Shown here: positions 28,501-37,398 of the stretch, one piece after another
Position numbering within the stretch: the stretch's first letter is position 1
How the letters are laid out: every line of letters starts with the position of its first letter
NCBI RefSeq assembly: GCF_014837175.1
Contig: NZ_JACYFR010000002.1
Location: forward strand, 682,001-746,000
DNA length: 64,000 nt
Source of the DNA: Cellulomonas sp. JH27-2
GTDB taxonomy: Bacteria > Actinomycetota > Actinomycetes > Actinomycetales > Cellulomonadaceae
Reading direction: 5' to 3'
Made by a program: the position numbers and the translations under genes
The notes under the pieces: generated by a model
What the model saw: only the letters and a program-made list of their open reading frames with translations
Databases searched by the model: none
What the model was told of the DNA's origin: nothing

Positions 28501-31500
28501 CCGTGTCGCCGACGCGCGCGGTCGCGAGGTCGGGTGCGGACTTGTCGATCGTGAGCCGCGGGAGGTCCGCGTGCACCTGGTCGCACGCCAGACCGGTGCC
28601 GGGGTCGGTGCCGTCCGTGCACGTCTGCGGCGGGCTGACGTCGCAGTCGTCGGCGGACGTGCACCCGGACGGCGGCTGGAAGGCGACGTTGTCGACGGAC
28701 GTGTCACCGTCCCCGGTGAGCGTGACCGAATAGGTGATCGTGACCGACGCGCCCGCGGCCAGCGGTCCCGTCCAGACCAGGCGAGGTGCGGAGTAGCCGA
28801 GCTCCCCGGCGTCGGCCGGTGCGGCCGCTGCGTCGCCGGCGTACGTCGCGTCGTCGAGCACACCCGTGAGGTCGTCGACCACGGTTGCCGGTGCGGAGCT
28901 CGTGTAGTCGCCGGCACCGGTGTTGGTGGCCGTCACGGTATACGTGACGGTGTCCCCGATGCGGGCGCCGACGAGGTCCGGGGCTGCCTTCGTCACGGCG
29001 AGCCGCGGCAGCTCGGCGATGACGTCGTCGCAGGCCAGCCCGGTCGCGGGGTCGGTGCCGTCGACGCACTGCTCGGGCGGCGTGACGTCGCACGACGCCG
29101 CACCCGTGCAACCCGCGTCTGGCGGCGGCTGGAACGCTACGTTGCTCAGCACCGTGTCACCCGCTCCCGTCACGGTGACCGAGTAGGTCAGCGTGACGCT
29201 CGCCCCCACGGCCAGGGGACCGCTCCAGACGAGGCGCGGGGCCGCGTAGGTCAGCGTGCCGGCGAGCACGGGGTCCGCGACCGCGTCGTTGCCGTACGTG
29301 GCGTCGTCGAGCACGCCTGTCAGGTCGTCCACGACGACGGCCGGCGTGAGCCCGGTGTAGGCGGCGTCACCCGTGTTGGTGGCGGTCACCGTGTACTGGA
29401 CCGTGTCGCCGATCGCGGCGTCGGCGAGGTCGGGCGCCGCTTTCGTGATCGTGAGCGCGCGCACGGGCGTCGAGGTGGAGCAGCCCGGCTCGGTGCCGTC
29501 GACGCAGGTCGACTCCGGGGGGCCCGTGACGGCGTTGACCAGCGTCCCGTCGCCGTCGGGTGGGCTGTGGACCGTCACCGAGTAGGTGAGCGTTGCCGTC
29601 TGCCCGGGAGCGAGCGCGCCGGACCACGTGAGTGCCGTGACCGGGTCGGTCCCCGTCGTCGTGAAGATCCCACCGGCGTCGGACGCCGCGTCACCTGAGT
29701 AGTCCGCGTCGTCCGTGACACCCGTGAGGTCGTCGGTGACGGCCGCCGGGTCGTCGTCGGTGTACGGGACCTGACCGGTGTTGGTGACGGTCACGGTGTA
29801 CGTGATCGTGCCGCCCGCGTCGACCACGGCCGGGGCCGAGCTCTTCTCGATCGCCAGGGACCGCACGGGGACGGACGTCGTGCACGCGGGTTCCGTGCCG
29901 TCGACGCAGGCGGACTCGGGTGCCGTCACGGCGTTGGTCAGCGTGCCGTCGCCGCCCGGCGGGTCGTCGACGACCACCGAGTAGGTGAGCGTCGCGGTCT
30001 GGCCGACCACGAGCGGACCGGTCCACGTGAGCCCGGTGACCGGGTCGGTTCCCGTGGTCGTGAAGGACCCGCCCGCGTCCGACGCCTGGTCGCCGCTGAA
30101 CGTCGCGTCGTCCGTCACGTCCGAGAGGTCGTCGGTCACGGTGGCGGGACGGGCGGCGGTGTAGTCCGTCTCCCCCGTGTTCTCGACGGTCACCGTGTAG
30201 GTCACGGTCTGGCCCGCGACCACGTTCGCGCCCGCGTCGGAGGTCTTGGTGACCTCCAGGCCAGGAGTCAGGACCGGGACGGACGTGCCGCAGCCGTCCT
30301 CGTCGCCGGTCACGCAACTCGACTCGGGCGGCCCCGTCACCGAGTTCTCGACCGACTCGTCTCCCGTCAGCGGGTCGGCCGTCGTGAGCACGTAGGTGAG
30401 GGTCACGCTCGCGCCGGCCTCGAGCGGTCCGCTCCACGTCAGGGAGGTGCCCGACACGTCGGCCGTCCCGACGTCGGGGGTCACCGTGGGTCCCGACGTG
30501 AGCGTCCCGTGCGCCAGGACGTCGGCGAGGTCGTCGCTGATGGTGGCGGGGTCGGCGACGGTGTAGGAGTACGCGCCGCTGTTCTCGACCGTCACCGTGT
30601 AGGTCAACGCGTCGCCGGGCCCGACGCCCGCGGCCGGGGTCGCCGACTTGGTGATCGTCAGGGCACGCACGGGCACCGACGTGGTGCAGCCGTCCTCCGT
30701 CCCGGTGGCGCACCCCGATTCCGGTGGCCCGGTCACCGCGTTGGTGAGGGCCCCGTCGCCGTCGGGCGTGTCGTGCACCGTGACCGAGTACGTGATCGTC
30801 GCGGTGGCGCCCACCGCCAGCGGGCCGGACCAGGTCAGCGCCGTCGTCGCCTCACCACCCGCCGCAGGCGTCGTCGTGAAGGCTCCGCCGGCGTCCGACG
30901 ACGCGTCGTCGGCGTAGTCGGCGTCGTCGGTCACGCCGCTCAGGTCGTCGGTGAACGTCGCCGGGAGGCTGTCGGTGTACGCGACGGTGCCGGTGTTCGT
31001 GACCGTCACCGTGTACGTGATGGTCTGGCCGGGTACGACGCTCGCCCCGGCGTCGGACGTCTTGCTGATCTCGAGGCCGGGCACCCCGACCACGACCGGG
31101 TAGTCCTCGACCTCTCCCCCGTCCACGGCGCCCGTCGGTGACGGCGCGGTGACCGTGCCCGCGTAGAGCCGGAACCGGGCGTACGTCTGCGCGCCGGCGC
31201 TCGCCGTGCCGAACGTCAGCGTGTACGACTGCGCACCTGAGCCTGCCGGCACGGTCGTGAGCTGCCGCTCGCCGACGTCGAACGTCCCGTTGCGGTTCAG
31301 GTCCACCCACCCCGCGAGGGTCGCGTCCTGGTCGGAGTCGTTCGTGACGGTCAGGGCGACGGGCAGCGCGCGGCCCGAGACGGCGGAGATCGGTGAGCTC
31401 GTGCCGTCCTCGTCGTCGGTGTCCGCCAGGTCGTCGCCGTCGGCGCCGACCGAGGGGACGCCGTCGGCCTCGTCGTCGACCGTCGTGCCGATCATGAGCG

Positions 31501-33931
31501 CCGTGGTGTGCCTGTCGGTGTCGTAGCCGGCCAGTCCGTGACGCGCTCCGTCCGCCGCCAGGGTCGTGCCGTAGGACGCCGGGGCGTCGCCGAGGTCGAC
31601 CCTGATCGGCGGCTCGAGGCAGCGTGCACCGTCGTTCGCGCTCGACGCGGGTCCGTACGCGAAGAACGTGCCCGTGCTGGCCGGTGTCGACGAGCTCAAG
31701 TCGAAGCGCCAGATCTGCCCGCTGGTGTTGCTGGAGGCGAACAGGTGCCCCACGGCGTCCGCGTACGTCGCGCCGAACGCCTTGGCGGCCGTCGTCGCGC
31801 CCGAGCCCGAACCGTCGGGAGCGACGAGCGCGGGCGTGTTCCCGAGGTCCGTGAGCAGGTGCGTCGTGAGGTCGAAGCGCGCCACGGTCCACTGGTTCGC
31901 CGTCCCGCCCGACCGTGTGCCGATCGTGTAGAGGGATCCCCCGTAGTACGACCAGTCGGAGAACTGACCCACGTTCGTCGGCTTCGTCAGCGACCCCGAG
32001 CCCAGCACCTGCAGGTAGGTCGGCGACGTGGCGTCGACGTCGATCTCCATCCAGTACGCGGTCGTCGTCCCCGTGTTGCCCGCGGCGATCCACAGGTGCC
32101 CCTGCGGGTCCACGTCGCCGACGTTCCACTGGTCCGTCGTGGCGACGGGCCCGGTGGTCGGGTAGGCCGACGGTCTGCCGAGGTTCGCCGTCGACCCGTC
32201 TCCAGAGATGCGCACCACGGACTGCGAGCTGTTGTCGAACCCGTAGACGTACCCGTCCAGCGCATTGACCCCCAGCGAGTTCACCCCGGGTGAGTAGGAC
32301 AGGCCTGCCAGCGGCGTCGACGTGCCCGTCACGAGGTCGACCGAGTAACCCACCGTGGGCTGCTGCTGGAAGAGCAGGGCGTCGGGTGTGCACCCCACGG
32401 GTGGCTGGTCCACGAAGGTGATGCTGGTGCTCCCCGGAGGCAGCAGTCCGTTCGTCGTGACGTCGGCCGGGGTGTTCGTGTAGGTGCCGGGCGTGTCGGA
32501 CGTGACCTGCACGGTGAACGTGCAGGACTCCTCGGTGGCGGACCCGACGCCTCCGGAGAGGTCGCCGCCCGCGCGCACCGTGCCGCCCGTCACGCTCAGG
32601 GTGCCCCCGTTGCACGTCGTCGCGTACGCCGTCGGGTTCAGCACCCGCAGACCGTTCGGCAGCGCATCGGTGAAGGACCACCCGTTCTTCGGTCCGCTGT
32701 CCTGGGTCGGATCCGTCGGGTCGTAGGTGTTCGTGACGGTCCAGGTCAAGGTGCCCGGGGCGTTCGTGCCGTAGGCGCCGTCGGTGAGCGGCCCGCTGGA
32801 GAAGACCTTGTCCAGCTTGGGTGTCGAGTCGAGCATGACGACGTTGTCGAACGCCGTGTCGTTGCCGTTACCGCTCGCCTGGTTGTTGCGGACCTGCAGC
32901 CCGAGCGTCGTCCCGGTCGCACGGACGGCCACGTCGCCGATGTACGTGGCGACCAGCGACGTGCGCTGCTGCTGCCGTGAACCGTCCGGCGCCGACGCGC
33001 CCGGACCGAACGCCTGCTGCCCCGCCTTGCCGCGGGCACAGGTGTTGATCGCCTGTGAGAAGGCGCTGACCTGCTGCCCGCCGGCCTGCGTGATGTTGAA
33101 CTGGGGCTGAGCACCGACCACGGTCCCGCCCAGGTAGCAGCTCTGCGACCCGACGTCGACGGTGAACTGGTAGTAGTTGCCGACCGTCGCCGGAAATGGC
33201 GTCGCCGTCCGCAGCATCGTGCCCACCGCGGTCGCCCCGTTCGTGTACGACGTGACGACGTGGTTGTCCGCTGCGGACGCGGTGATGCCGAGCGTGCTCC
33301 GGATCGAGGCGTAGGGGTAGCCCGACGAGAGCGCATACGCCCCCATGTCGTTCGCCAGGAGGCGCTCGGCGTTGAACCAGACGAGCCACGGTTGCGCGGT
33401 GGTGGTGCGGTTGCACCCGGGGCGCGCTGCCACGGGCAGCAGGTTCGTTCCCGTCGTGGACTCGCCGGTCCCGTTGCGCGCCGGGACCGATGCCCCCGCC
33501 TTGATCACGATGCCGTTGCACCCGTTGGTCGCTGCCCACTGCTCGTCGGCGTCGTAGGTCGTGCCGTCTGCCGAGATGTAACCGGGCTGGTAGCCGGCGC
33601 TCCCCGGCGTCGCGCCGTATGGATACGAGGTGAGGGTCTGCACGTCACCGGAAGGCAGGCTCGACCAGTCGCTGTCGACGTTGGTGGAGGCGGTCGCGGT
33701 ACCGAAGTTCTCGAAGTTCTCCACCCGGATGAACTGCGGCATCTCCATGACGCCCGGGCTCCCGGGTGCGGCCGCGGCGGGTGGGGCGACGGCGGCGTCG
33801 ACGGCGACGACCGACACCGGGACCGCGACGAGGACGGACGCCGCCACGAGCGCGCCCGCGAGGGTGCCGCGCAGGCCGCGCGAGCGCACGACGGCGTCAG
33901 TCCTCGCACGTCCGCTGCCGGTCGCGACCAT
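25559..33931 (-). CDS. Giant DUF11-repeat cell-wall surface protein
   Basis: About 2,790 aa. The ATG at 33931 follows an AAGGGG box; a GTG at 33979 lacks one. A signal peptide (about residues 1-55, ending in AAAA) is followed by a ~900-residue globular region that contains a GEVEDY-type end, then twelve DUF11-like repeats. Repeats 1-4 (~135 aa) end in a C..G-x-E..C motif; repeats 5-12 (~155 aa) each end in a CDVxPP..C cysteine-rich link. A proline/threonine stretch then leads to LATTGSDS, a membrane helix and RRRRG, so it is probably anchored by a class E (LAxTG) sortase. The cysteine pattern suggests a disulfide-braced rod. Function is likely adhesion or surface structure. Confidence 0.85.
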   Translation of the reverse strand: MVATGSGRARTDAVVRSRGLRGTLAGALVAASVLVAVPVSVVAVDAAVAPPAAAAPGSPGVMEMPQFIRVENFENFGTATASTNVDSDWSSLPSGDVQTLTSYPYGATPGSAGYQPGYISADGTTYDADEQWAATNGCNGIVIKAGASVPARNGTGESTTGTNLLPVAARPGCNRTTTAQPWLVWFNAERLLANDMGAYALSSGYPYASIRSTLGITASAADNHVVTSYTNGATAVGTMLRTATPFPATVGNYYQFTVDVGSQSCYLGGTVVGAQPQFNITQAGGQQVSAFSQAINTCARGKAGQQAFGPGASAPDGSRQQQRTSLVATYIGDVAVRATGTTLGLQVRNNQASGNGNDTAFDNVVMLDSTPKLDKVFSSGPLTDGAYGTNAPGTLTWTVTNTYDPTDPTQDSGPKNGWSFTDALPNGLRVLNPTAYATTCNGGTLSVTGGTVRAGGDLSGGVGSATEESCTFTVQVTSDTPGTYTNTPADVTTNGLLPPGSTSITFVDQPPVGCTPDALLFQQQPTVGYSVDLVTGTSTPLAGLSYSPGVNSLGVNALDGYVYGFDNSSQSVVRISGDGSTANLGRPSAYPTTGPVATTDQWNVGDVDPQGHLWIAAGNTGTTTAYWMEIDVDATSPTYLQVLGSGSLTKPTNVGQFSDWSYYGGSLYTIGTRSGGTANQWTVARFDLTTHLLTDLGNTPALVAPDGSGSGATTAAKAFGATYADAVGHLFASSNTSGQIWRFDLSSSTPASTGTFFAYGPASSANDGARCLEPPIRVDLGDAPASYGTTLAADGARHGLAGYDTDRHTTALMIGTTVDDEADGVPSVGADGDDLADTDDEDGTSSPISAVSGRALPVALTVTNDSDQDATLAGWVDLNRNGTFDVGERQLTTVPAGSGAQSYTLTFGTASAGAQTYARFRLYAGTVTAPSPTGAVDGGEVEDYPVVVGVPGLEISKTSDAGASVVPGQTITYTVTVTNTGTVAYTDSLPATFTDDLSGVTDDADYADDASSDAGGAFTTTPAAGGEATTALTWSGPLAVGATATITYSVTVHDTPDGDGALTNAVTGPPESGCATGTEDGCTTSVPVRALTITKSATPAAGVGPGDALTYTVTVENSGAYSYTVADPATISDDLADVLAHGTLTSGPTVTPDVGTADVSGTSLTWSGPLEAGASVTLTYVLTTADPLTGDESVENSVTGPPESSCVTGDEDGCGTSVPVLTPGLEVTKTSDAGANVVAGQTVTYTVTVENTGETDYTAARPATVTDDLSDVTDDATFSGDQASDAGGSFTTTGTDPVTGLTWTGPLVVGQTATLTYSVVVDDPPGGDGTLTNAVTAPESACVDGTEPACTTSVPVRSLAIEKSSAPAVVDAGGTITYTVTVTNTGQVPYTDDDPAAVTDDLTGVTDDADYSGDAASDAGGIFTTTGTDPVTALTWSGALAPGQTATLTYSVTVHSPPDGDGTLVNAVTGPPESTCVDGTEPGCSTSTPVRALTITKAAPDLADAAIGDTVQYTVTATNTGDAAYTGLTPAVVVDDLTGVLDDATYGNDAVADPVLAGTLTYAAPRLVWSGPLAVGASVTLTYSVTVTGAGDTVLSNVAFQPPPDAGCTGAASCDVTPPEQCVDGTDPATGLACDDVIAELPRLAVTKAAPDLVGARIGDTVTYTVTATNTGAGDYTSSAPATVVDDLTGVLDDATYAGDAAAAPADAGELGYSAPRLVWTGPLAAGASVTITYSVTLTGDGDTSVDNVAFQPPSGCTSADDCDVSPPQTCTDGTDPGTGLACDQVHADLPRLTIDKSAPDLATARVGDTVTYTVTAANTGAGGFTTTDPATVVDDLTGVLDDATYAGDSAAAPDIGALTYAAPRLVWVGPLDAGGSVTITYSVTLTGAGDMTIANVAFQPPPDADCTAATDCDAEPPQTCTDGTDPATDLACDDVTVELPHLAVTKSSPDLVGAHVGDTVTYTVTATNDGPGDWTTDRPATVVDDLSALLDDATYGDDAEASPATGTLTYAEPRLVWTGPLASGASVSVTYSVTLTGSGDVRNVAFQPPPDEDCTSADDCDVEPPETCTAGSDPATGLPCAIIDGGAPQLAVSKTSPDLAAARIGSRVTYTVTATNVGAGAYTAADQATVVDDLTGVLDDATWADDATATRTAPAGNGSLTYAAPRLVWSGALAASASVTITYSVTVTGDGDLALDNVAFVPPSGCATADDCDAEPPELCTEGTDPSTGLACDEVSLDLPRMTITKSSPDVATARVGDTVHYTVVATNTGPGDYTAAAPAVVVDYLGRLLDDATYGDDATATATAGTGVLGYDAPRLVWVGSLPSGAVVTLTYSVALTGQGDGDLDNVAHEPPPDAGCKAASLCDVEPPGEGTCVDGFDPQGLPCGEVTAGVPALDIVKSSPDLAAAEVGDTVHYSVTATNIGTADFDDTRRATVVDDLTGVLDDGTYGDDATARTSSSSDVGSVGYAAPQLVWTGTLSQGESVTLEYSVTLTGGGDLDVDNIAFEPSGTCTSATDCDVQPPARCVAPADLPVGALGRVATAAPAGVRAFVGGAGDVDPETGLPCWRLESELPELELAKTATPASFVRVGDVVTFTVTATNTGPGDYTSQRPAVVVDDLTDVLDDATYGDDAQASPAVGDLTYGAPQLVWIGPLTSGDSVALTYSVTIGQGGDATATNIAFQPPPDRCAPDDCDVDPPDSCVDGSDPSTGLPCAQVEVPVGPPSPSPTPTAEPTSEPAAQPTAEPTNPPVPPLATTGSDSRTIGSVGAAALVALLAGTALAAAVRRRRG
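25770..29456 (-). repeat. Eight ~460-bp DUF11-like repeats (type B)
   Basis: In-frame coding repeats 5-12 of the surface protein. Each begins LxxxKxxPDLxxAxxGDxVxYTV and contains VVDDLTGVLDDATYxxDA, APRLVWxGPL and CDVxPP. The last two units are the most divergent; unit 11 carries an insertion after the CDV link. Confidence 0.75.
29457..31081 (-). repeat. Four ~400-bp DUF11-like repeats (type A)
   Basis: In-frame coding repeats 1-4 of the surface protein, shorter than type B, with TYTVTVxNTG, VTDDLxxVTDDA, LTWSGPL and TNAVTxPxSxC landmarks. Unit 2 lacks the DDADY block. Confidence 0.7.
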
Positions 33932-34158
33932 CGAGCGCCCCTTCGCCCCTGCCCCCAGGCCGTGCACCGGACGGGTCACGTCGCCGTGTCGCCGTCCAGC
34001 TCCGGTTCCGGCCGCGGGTCACGGAGCGTGCGTCGTCGTGCTCAGGAGTACATAGCACCCGACGACCAGCAAGAACGCAATGGGAACGGACATGTTGCCC
34101 CGCACCGCTCCGACCCCGCCACACGGTCACTTGCGGCGCTCACAGCCTGCGGTCCGCC

Positions 34159-34164
34159 TAGGCT
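34159..34164 (+). promoter_or_regulatory. -10 box of PAC2 gene (leaderless)
   Basis: TAGGCT, 6 nt before the ATG at 34171. The rest of the 239-bp divergent spacer with the giant surface gene shows no clear operator. Confidence 0.6.
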
Positions 34165-34170
34165 GGCCCG

Positions 34171-35067
34171 ATGAGCCAGACGCCCGGCAGCGACAACTTC
34201 GCAGACCTGCCCGCCGACGCGACCCCACCCGCGGTCCTCGCCCCCGGCGAGACCGTGCTGCTCGCCGCGTTCGAGGGCTGGAACGATGCCGGCTCCGCGG
34301 CGACGCAGTCGCTCGAGCACCTGCACGACGTGTGGGGGGCCGAGCAGGTGGACGAGCTCGATCCCGAGGAGTACCACGACTTCCAGGTGAACCGCCCGCA
34401 GGTGGGGCTGGGCCCAGACGGCCGCCGCGAGCTCACGTGGCCGACGACCGCCGTCGCCGTCGCGACCACCCCGCACGGGCGCACGGTCGTCCTGGTGCAC
34501 GGCATCGAGCCGTCGATGCGGTGGCGCCACTACTGCGACGAGGTGCTCGGGATCGCGGCGTCCCTCGGCGTCAAGACCGTGGTCACGGTGGGGGCGCTGC
34601 TCGCCGACGTGCCGCACACACGCCCCATCCCCGTGAACGCGACGAGCGAGGATCCCGCGCTGCGCGAGCTGCTCGACCTCGAGCCCAACACGTACGAGGG
34701 GCCGACGGGCATCGTCGGCGTGCTGCAGCACGAGGCCGGCGCGCGCGGCCTGCAGGCCCTGTCGCTGTGGGCCGCGGTCCCCCACTACGTCGCGCACCCG
34801 CCGTCCCCCAAGGCCACGCTGGCGATCCTGCGCCGCATCGAGGCGCTCCTCGGCGAGCCGGTCCCCTTCGGCGAGCTGCCCGACGACGCCGCCGCGTGGC
34901 AGGAGGGCGTCGACGAGCTCGCCGGCGAGGACGGGGAGATCGGCGAGTACGTCCGCCAGCTCGAGGAGGCGAAGGACACCGCCGACCTCCCGGAGGCGTC
35001 GGGCGAGGCCATCGCCCAGGAGTTCGAGCGCTACCTGCGCCGACGCGACAAGGGCACCGGCGGCTGA
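34171..35067 (+). CDS. PAC2 family protein
   Basis: 298-aa protein of the PAC2 (proteasome assembly chaperone-like) family. It shows the typical start LLAAFEGWNDAGSAATQSLEHL, the central VVLVHGIEPSMRWRHYCDEVL and the YEGPTGIVGVLQHEA segment. The C-terminal acidic helix region (EEAKDTADLPEASGEAIAQEFERYLRRR) matches actinobacterial members. Role in bacteria is unclear; the nearby Pup-proteasome locus is 13 kb away and gives no direct link. The start is set by a leaderless promoter. Confidence 0.88.
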   Translation: MSQTPGSDNFADLPADATPPAVLAPGETVLLAAFEGWNDAGSAATQSLEHLHDVWGAEQVDELDPEEYHDFQVNRPQVGLGPDGRRELTWPTTAVAVATTPHGRTVVLVHGIEPSMRWRHYCDEVLGIAASLGVKTVVTVGALLADVPHTRPIPVNATSEDPALRELLDLEPNTYEGPTGIVGVLQHEAGARGLQALSLWAAVPHYVAHPPSPKATLAILRRIEALLGEPVPFGELPDDAAAWQEGVDELAGEDGEIGEYVRQLEEAKDTADLPEASGEAIAQEFERYLRRRDKGTGG

Positions 35068-35075
35068 CGCGTCAG
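35064..35075. terminator. Palindrome spanning convergent stops
   Basis: CTGACGCGTCAG, a perfect 12-bp palindrome containing both the PAC2 TGA and the mshC TGA. It has no loop, so its value as a terminator is uncertain. Confidence 0.3.
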
Positions 35076-36346
35076 AACCGGATGCCGAGCAGCGCGTCGA
35101 GCATGCGGCCGACGACGCCCGGGGCACCTTCGTCCCAGTCCTCGTCGCCGCCACCGTCGGCGCCACTCGCCAGCGCGGACTGCGCCCACGCGTCGACGAG
35201 GGCCAGCGCGCGCGGGGTGTCGAGGTCGTCGGCCAGCGCGGCCCGGACGTCCGTGAGCAACGTGTCGGCGGACGGCCCGCCGTTGCCGGACACCGAGCGG
35301 TGCCACGTCGCCAGGCGCTCACTGGCCTCCGCCAGCCCCGCGGCGGTCCAGTCCCAGTCGTCGCGGTAGCGGTGGGCGAGGATGGCGAGCCGGATCGCCA
35401 TCGGGTCCTCGCCGTCGGCCAGGAGCCGGGAGACCAGCACCAGGTTGCCCCGCGACTTGCTCATCTTCTCGCCCTCGAGACCCACCATCCCGGCGTGCAG
35501 GTGCACCCGGGCGCCGTGACCCGAGTCGAGCAGCCGCGCGTGCGACGTGCTCATCTCGTGGTGCGGGAACAGCAGGTCCGAGCCGCCGCCCTCGACGTCG
35601 AACGGCAGGCCCAGCGCGTCGCGCGCGATGACCGCACACTCGATGTGCCAGCCGGGCCGGCCGCGTCCCAGCGACCCACCGTCCCACGCGGGCTCGCCCG
35701 CCCGCTCGCGCCGCCACAGGAGCGGGTCCAACGGGTCGCGCTTGCCGGGTCGGTCCGGGTCACCACCGCGCTCTGCGGACAGCGCCAGCATCGTCGCCGC
35801 GTCGAGACCGGCAACAGCCCCGAAGGCATCGTCCGCCGACAGGTCCGCGTACACGTCCCCGAGCTCGTCCCCCACCTCGTCGGGCGTGGGCACCCGGTAG
35901 GCCGCGCCGGCTGCGAGCAGCTTCTCGACTGCCGCGACGACGGTCGGCACCGACTCGACGACTCCGCTCCACACGTCGGGCGGGATGACCCCGAGCGCCG
36001 TCATGTCACGGGCGTACAGCGCGGTCTGCTCGACCGCGAGGTCACGCCAGTCGACGCCGGTCGCGGTGGCGCGCTCCAGCAGCGGGTCGTCCACGTCGGT
36101 GACGTTCGAGGCGTACCGCACGGTGTGGCCGGCGTCGCGCCAGGCGCGGCCCAGGACGTCGAACGCGACGTACGTGGCGGCGTGCCCCATGTGGGTCGCG
36201 TCGTAGGGCGTGATGCCGCAGACGTACAGCGTCGCCGTCGGGCCCTCGGCCGCGACGACGAGGCCGCCGGTGGACGTGTCCCGCACCTTGATCGGCCCCC
36301 CTCGGCCGGGAAGCGACGGGACGAACGGCGAGGGCCAGGTGAGCAC
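35072..36346 (-). CDS. mshC: Cysteine-1D-myo-inosityl 2-amino-2-deoxy-glucopyranoside ligase
   Basis: ATP-dependent ligase that joins cysteine to GlcN-inositol in mycothiol synthesis. It is a cysteinyl-tRNA-synthetase relative of 424 aa, with the zinc Cys in [10 protein letters not shown], the HIGH variant THMGH, and the KMSKS loop [10 protein letters not shown]. MshC is distinguished from CysS by its shorter C-terminus and the neighbouring PAC2 gene, its usual partner. The GTG at 36346 has TAGGCT 7 nt upstream. Confidence 0.93.
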   Translation of the reverse strand: MLTWPSPFVPSLPGRGGPIKVRDTSTGGLVVAAEGPTATLYVCGITPYDATHMGHAATYVAFDVLGRAWRDAGHTVRYASNVTDVDDPLLERATATGVDWRDLAVEQTALYARDMTALGVIPPDVWSGVVESVPTVVAAVEKLLAAGAAYRVPTPDEVGDELGDVYADLSADDAFGAVAGLDAATMLALSAERGGDPDRPGKRDPLDPLLWRRERAGEPAWDGGSLGRGRPGWHIECAVIARDALGLPFDVEGGGSDLLFPHHEMSTSHARLLDSGHGARVHLHAGMVGLEGEKMSKSRGNLVLVSRLLADGEDPMAIRLAILAHRYRDDWDWTAAGLAEASERLATWHRSVSGNGGPSADTLLTDVRAALADDLDTPRALALVDAWAQSALASGADGGGDEDWDEGAPGVVGRMLDALLGIRF

Positions 36347-36353
36347 GGCCGCC

Positions 36354-36359
36354 AGCCTA
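36354..36359 (-). promoter_or_regulatory. -10 box of mshC (leaderless)
   Basis: TAGGCT on the minus strand, 7 nt before the mshC GTG. Confidence 0.55.
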
Positions 36360-36408
36360 ACGGCGGTCCACCGGCACCGACGACCGGCGCCCGAACCCGG
36401 CAGGGGTC

Positions 36409-37395
36409 ATGATGCTCACCGTGAGCGACGCGCAGCACTTCAGCAAGGGCCCCTCGGGCTGGCACGACGGCGACGACGGCGAGCCGCGCTGGATCGTCGT
36501 CGGTCCGGGCGACCTCGTCGAGTACGCGCGTGCGCGCGGCGTGAGCGAGCAGGCGATCGAGCTGCTCGAGCACCACACCCCGGGTGCGCACCCCGAGCGC
36601 AGCACGCATCCCCTGCGCGGGCACGTCGACCAGTCCGCCGACGGCGAGATCATCCTGTCGGCGCCGACGCTCTCTTACGTCGCCGAGACGCGCGACGTGC
36701 ACACTGGAGCCCTCACGCTCATCCTGGCCGACGGCGTGATCCTGACGTCCGAGGCCGGGGACGCCGGCATCCTGCCCCGCACGGCCGAGAAGCTGTGCAG
36801 CGGTGTGCCGATCCCCGACTCGGGCGTCGCCCAGGTCCTCGCGGCCATCCTGCTCACACTCGTCGCGCACGCTGCGGACGTCGAGGCCGAGCTGGGCGAC
36901 GCCGTCGCGGACACCGAGCGGGTCGTATTCAGCACGGCACGGGTCGACGACCCCGTCGAGCGCATCTACGACCTCAAGCGTGAGATCGCGGAGGCGCGAC
37001 GCGCGCTGGCCCCCATCACCGGCGTCCTGCCCCAGCTGGGCGCCGAGACGATCCAGCGGCGCCGCAAGGAGAAGGAGCCGCCGAAGTGGCTGGGTCGGGT
37101 CCAGGCGACCGCCGACCGGGTGGACCACCACCTCGACGCGCACGACGAGCTGCTCGACGCGATGCTTCAGGTGCACCTGAGCCAGGTCTCGGTGCAGCAG
37201 AACGAGGACATGCGCAAGATCTCGGCGTGGGCCGCGATCGCCGCCGTCCCCACGCTCATCGCGGGCATCTACGGCATGAACTTCCAGCACATGCCGGAGC
37301 TGACGTGGACCTGGGGCTATCCCGCCGTCGTCGTCGTCATGCTGGGCATCTGCGGCGGGCTGTACCGCCAGTTCCGCAAGGTGGGCTGGCTGTGA
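36409..37395 (+). CDS. CorA family divalent metal transporter
   Basis: 328 aa. The N-terminal ~230 residues form the cytoplasmic alpha/beta domain and long helix; two membrane segments follow, with the diagnostic YGMNF loop at about residues 288-292. The family moves Mg2+ or other divalent ions as pentamers; the ion here is not determined. Several starts are possible (ATG 36409, ATG 36412, GTG 36421); an AGGGG box lies just before the first two. It ends 3 bp from the convergent uppP stop. Confidence 0.88.
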   Translation: MMLTVSDAQHFSKGPSGWHDGDDGEPRWIVVGPGDLVEYARARGVSEQAIELLEHHTPGAHPERSTHPLRGHVDQSADGEIILSAPTLSYVAETRDVHTGALTLILADGVILTSEAGDAGILPRTAEKLCSGVPIPDSGVAQVLAAILLTLVAHAADVEAELGDAVADTERVVFSTARVDDPVERIYDLKREIAEARRALAPITGVLPQLGAETIQRRRKEKEPPKWLGRVQATADRVDHHLDAHDELLDAMLQVHLSQVSVQQNEDMRKISAWAAIAAVPTLIAGIYGMNFQHMPELTWTWGYPAVVVVMLGICGGLYRQFRKVGWL

Positions 37396-37398
37396 CGC

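Noticed and set aside
26687..29698. A 1,003-codon open frame on the + strand opposite the giant surface gene
   Set aside because: It is periodic because it mirrors the type B repeats, has arginine-rich nonsense composition, no start signal and no family pattern; a GC-rich shadow frame.
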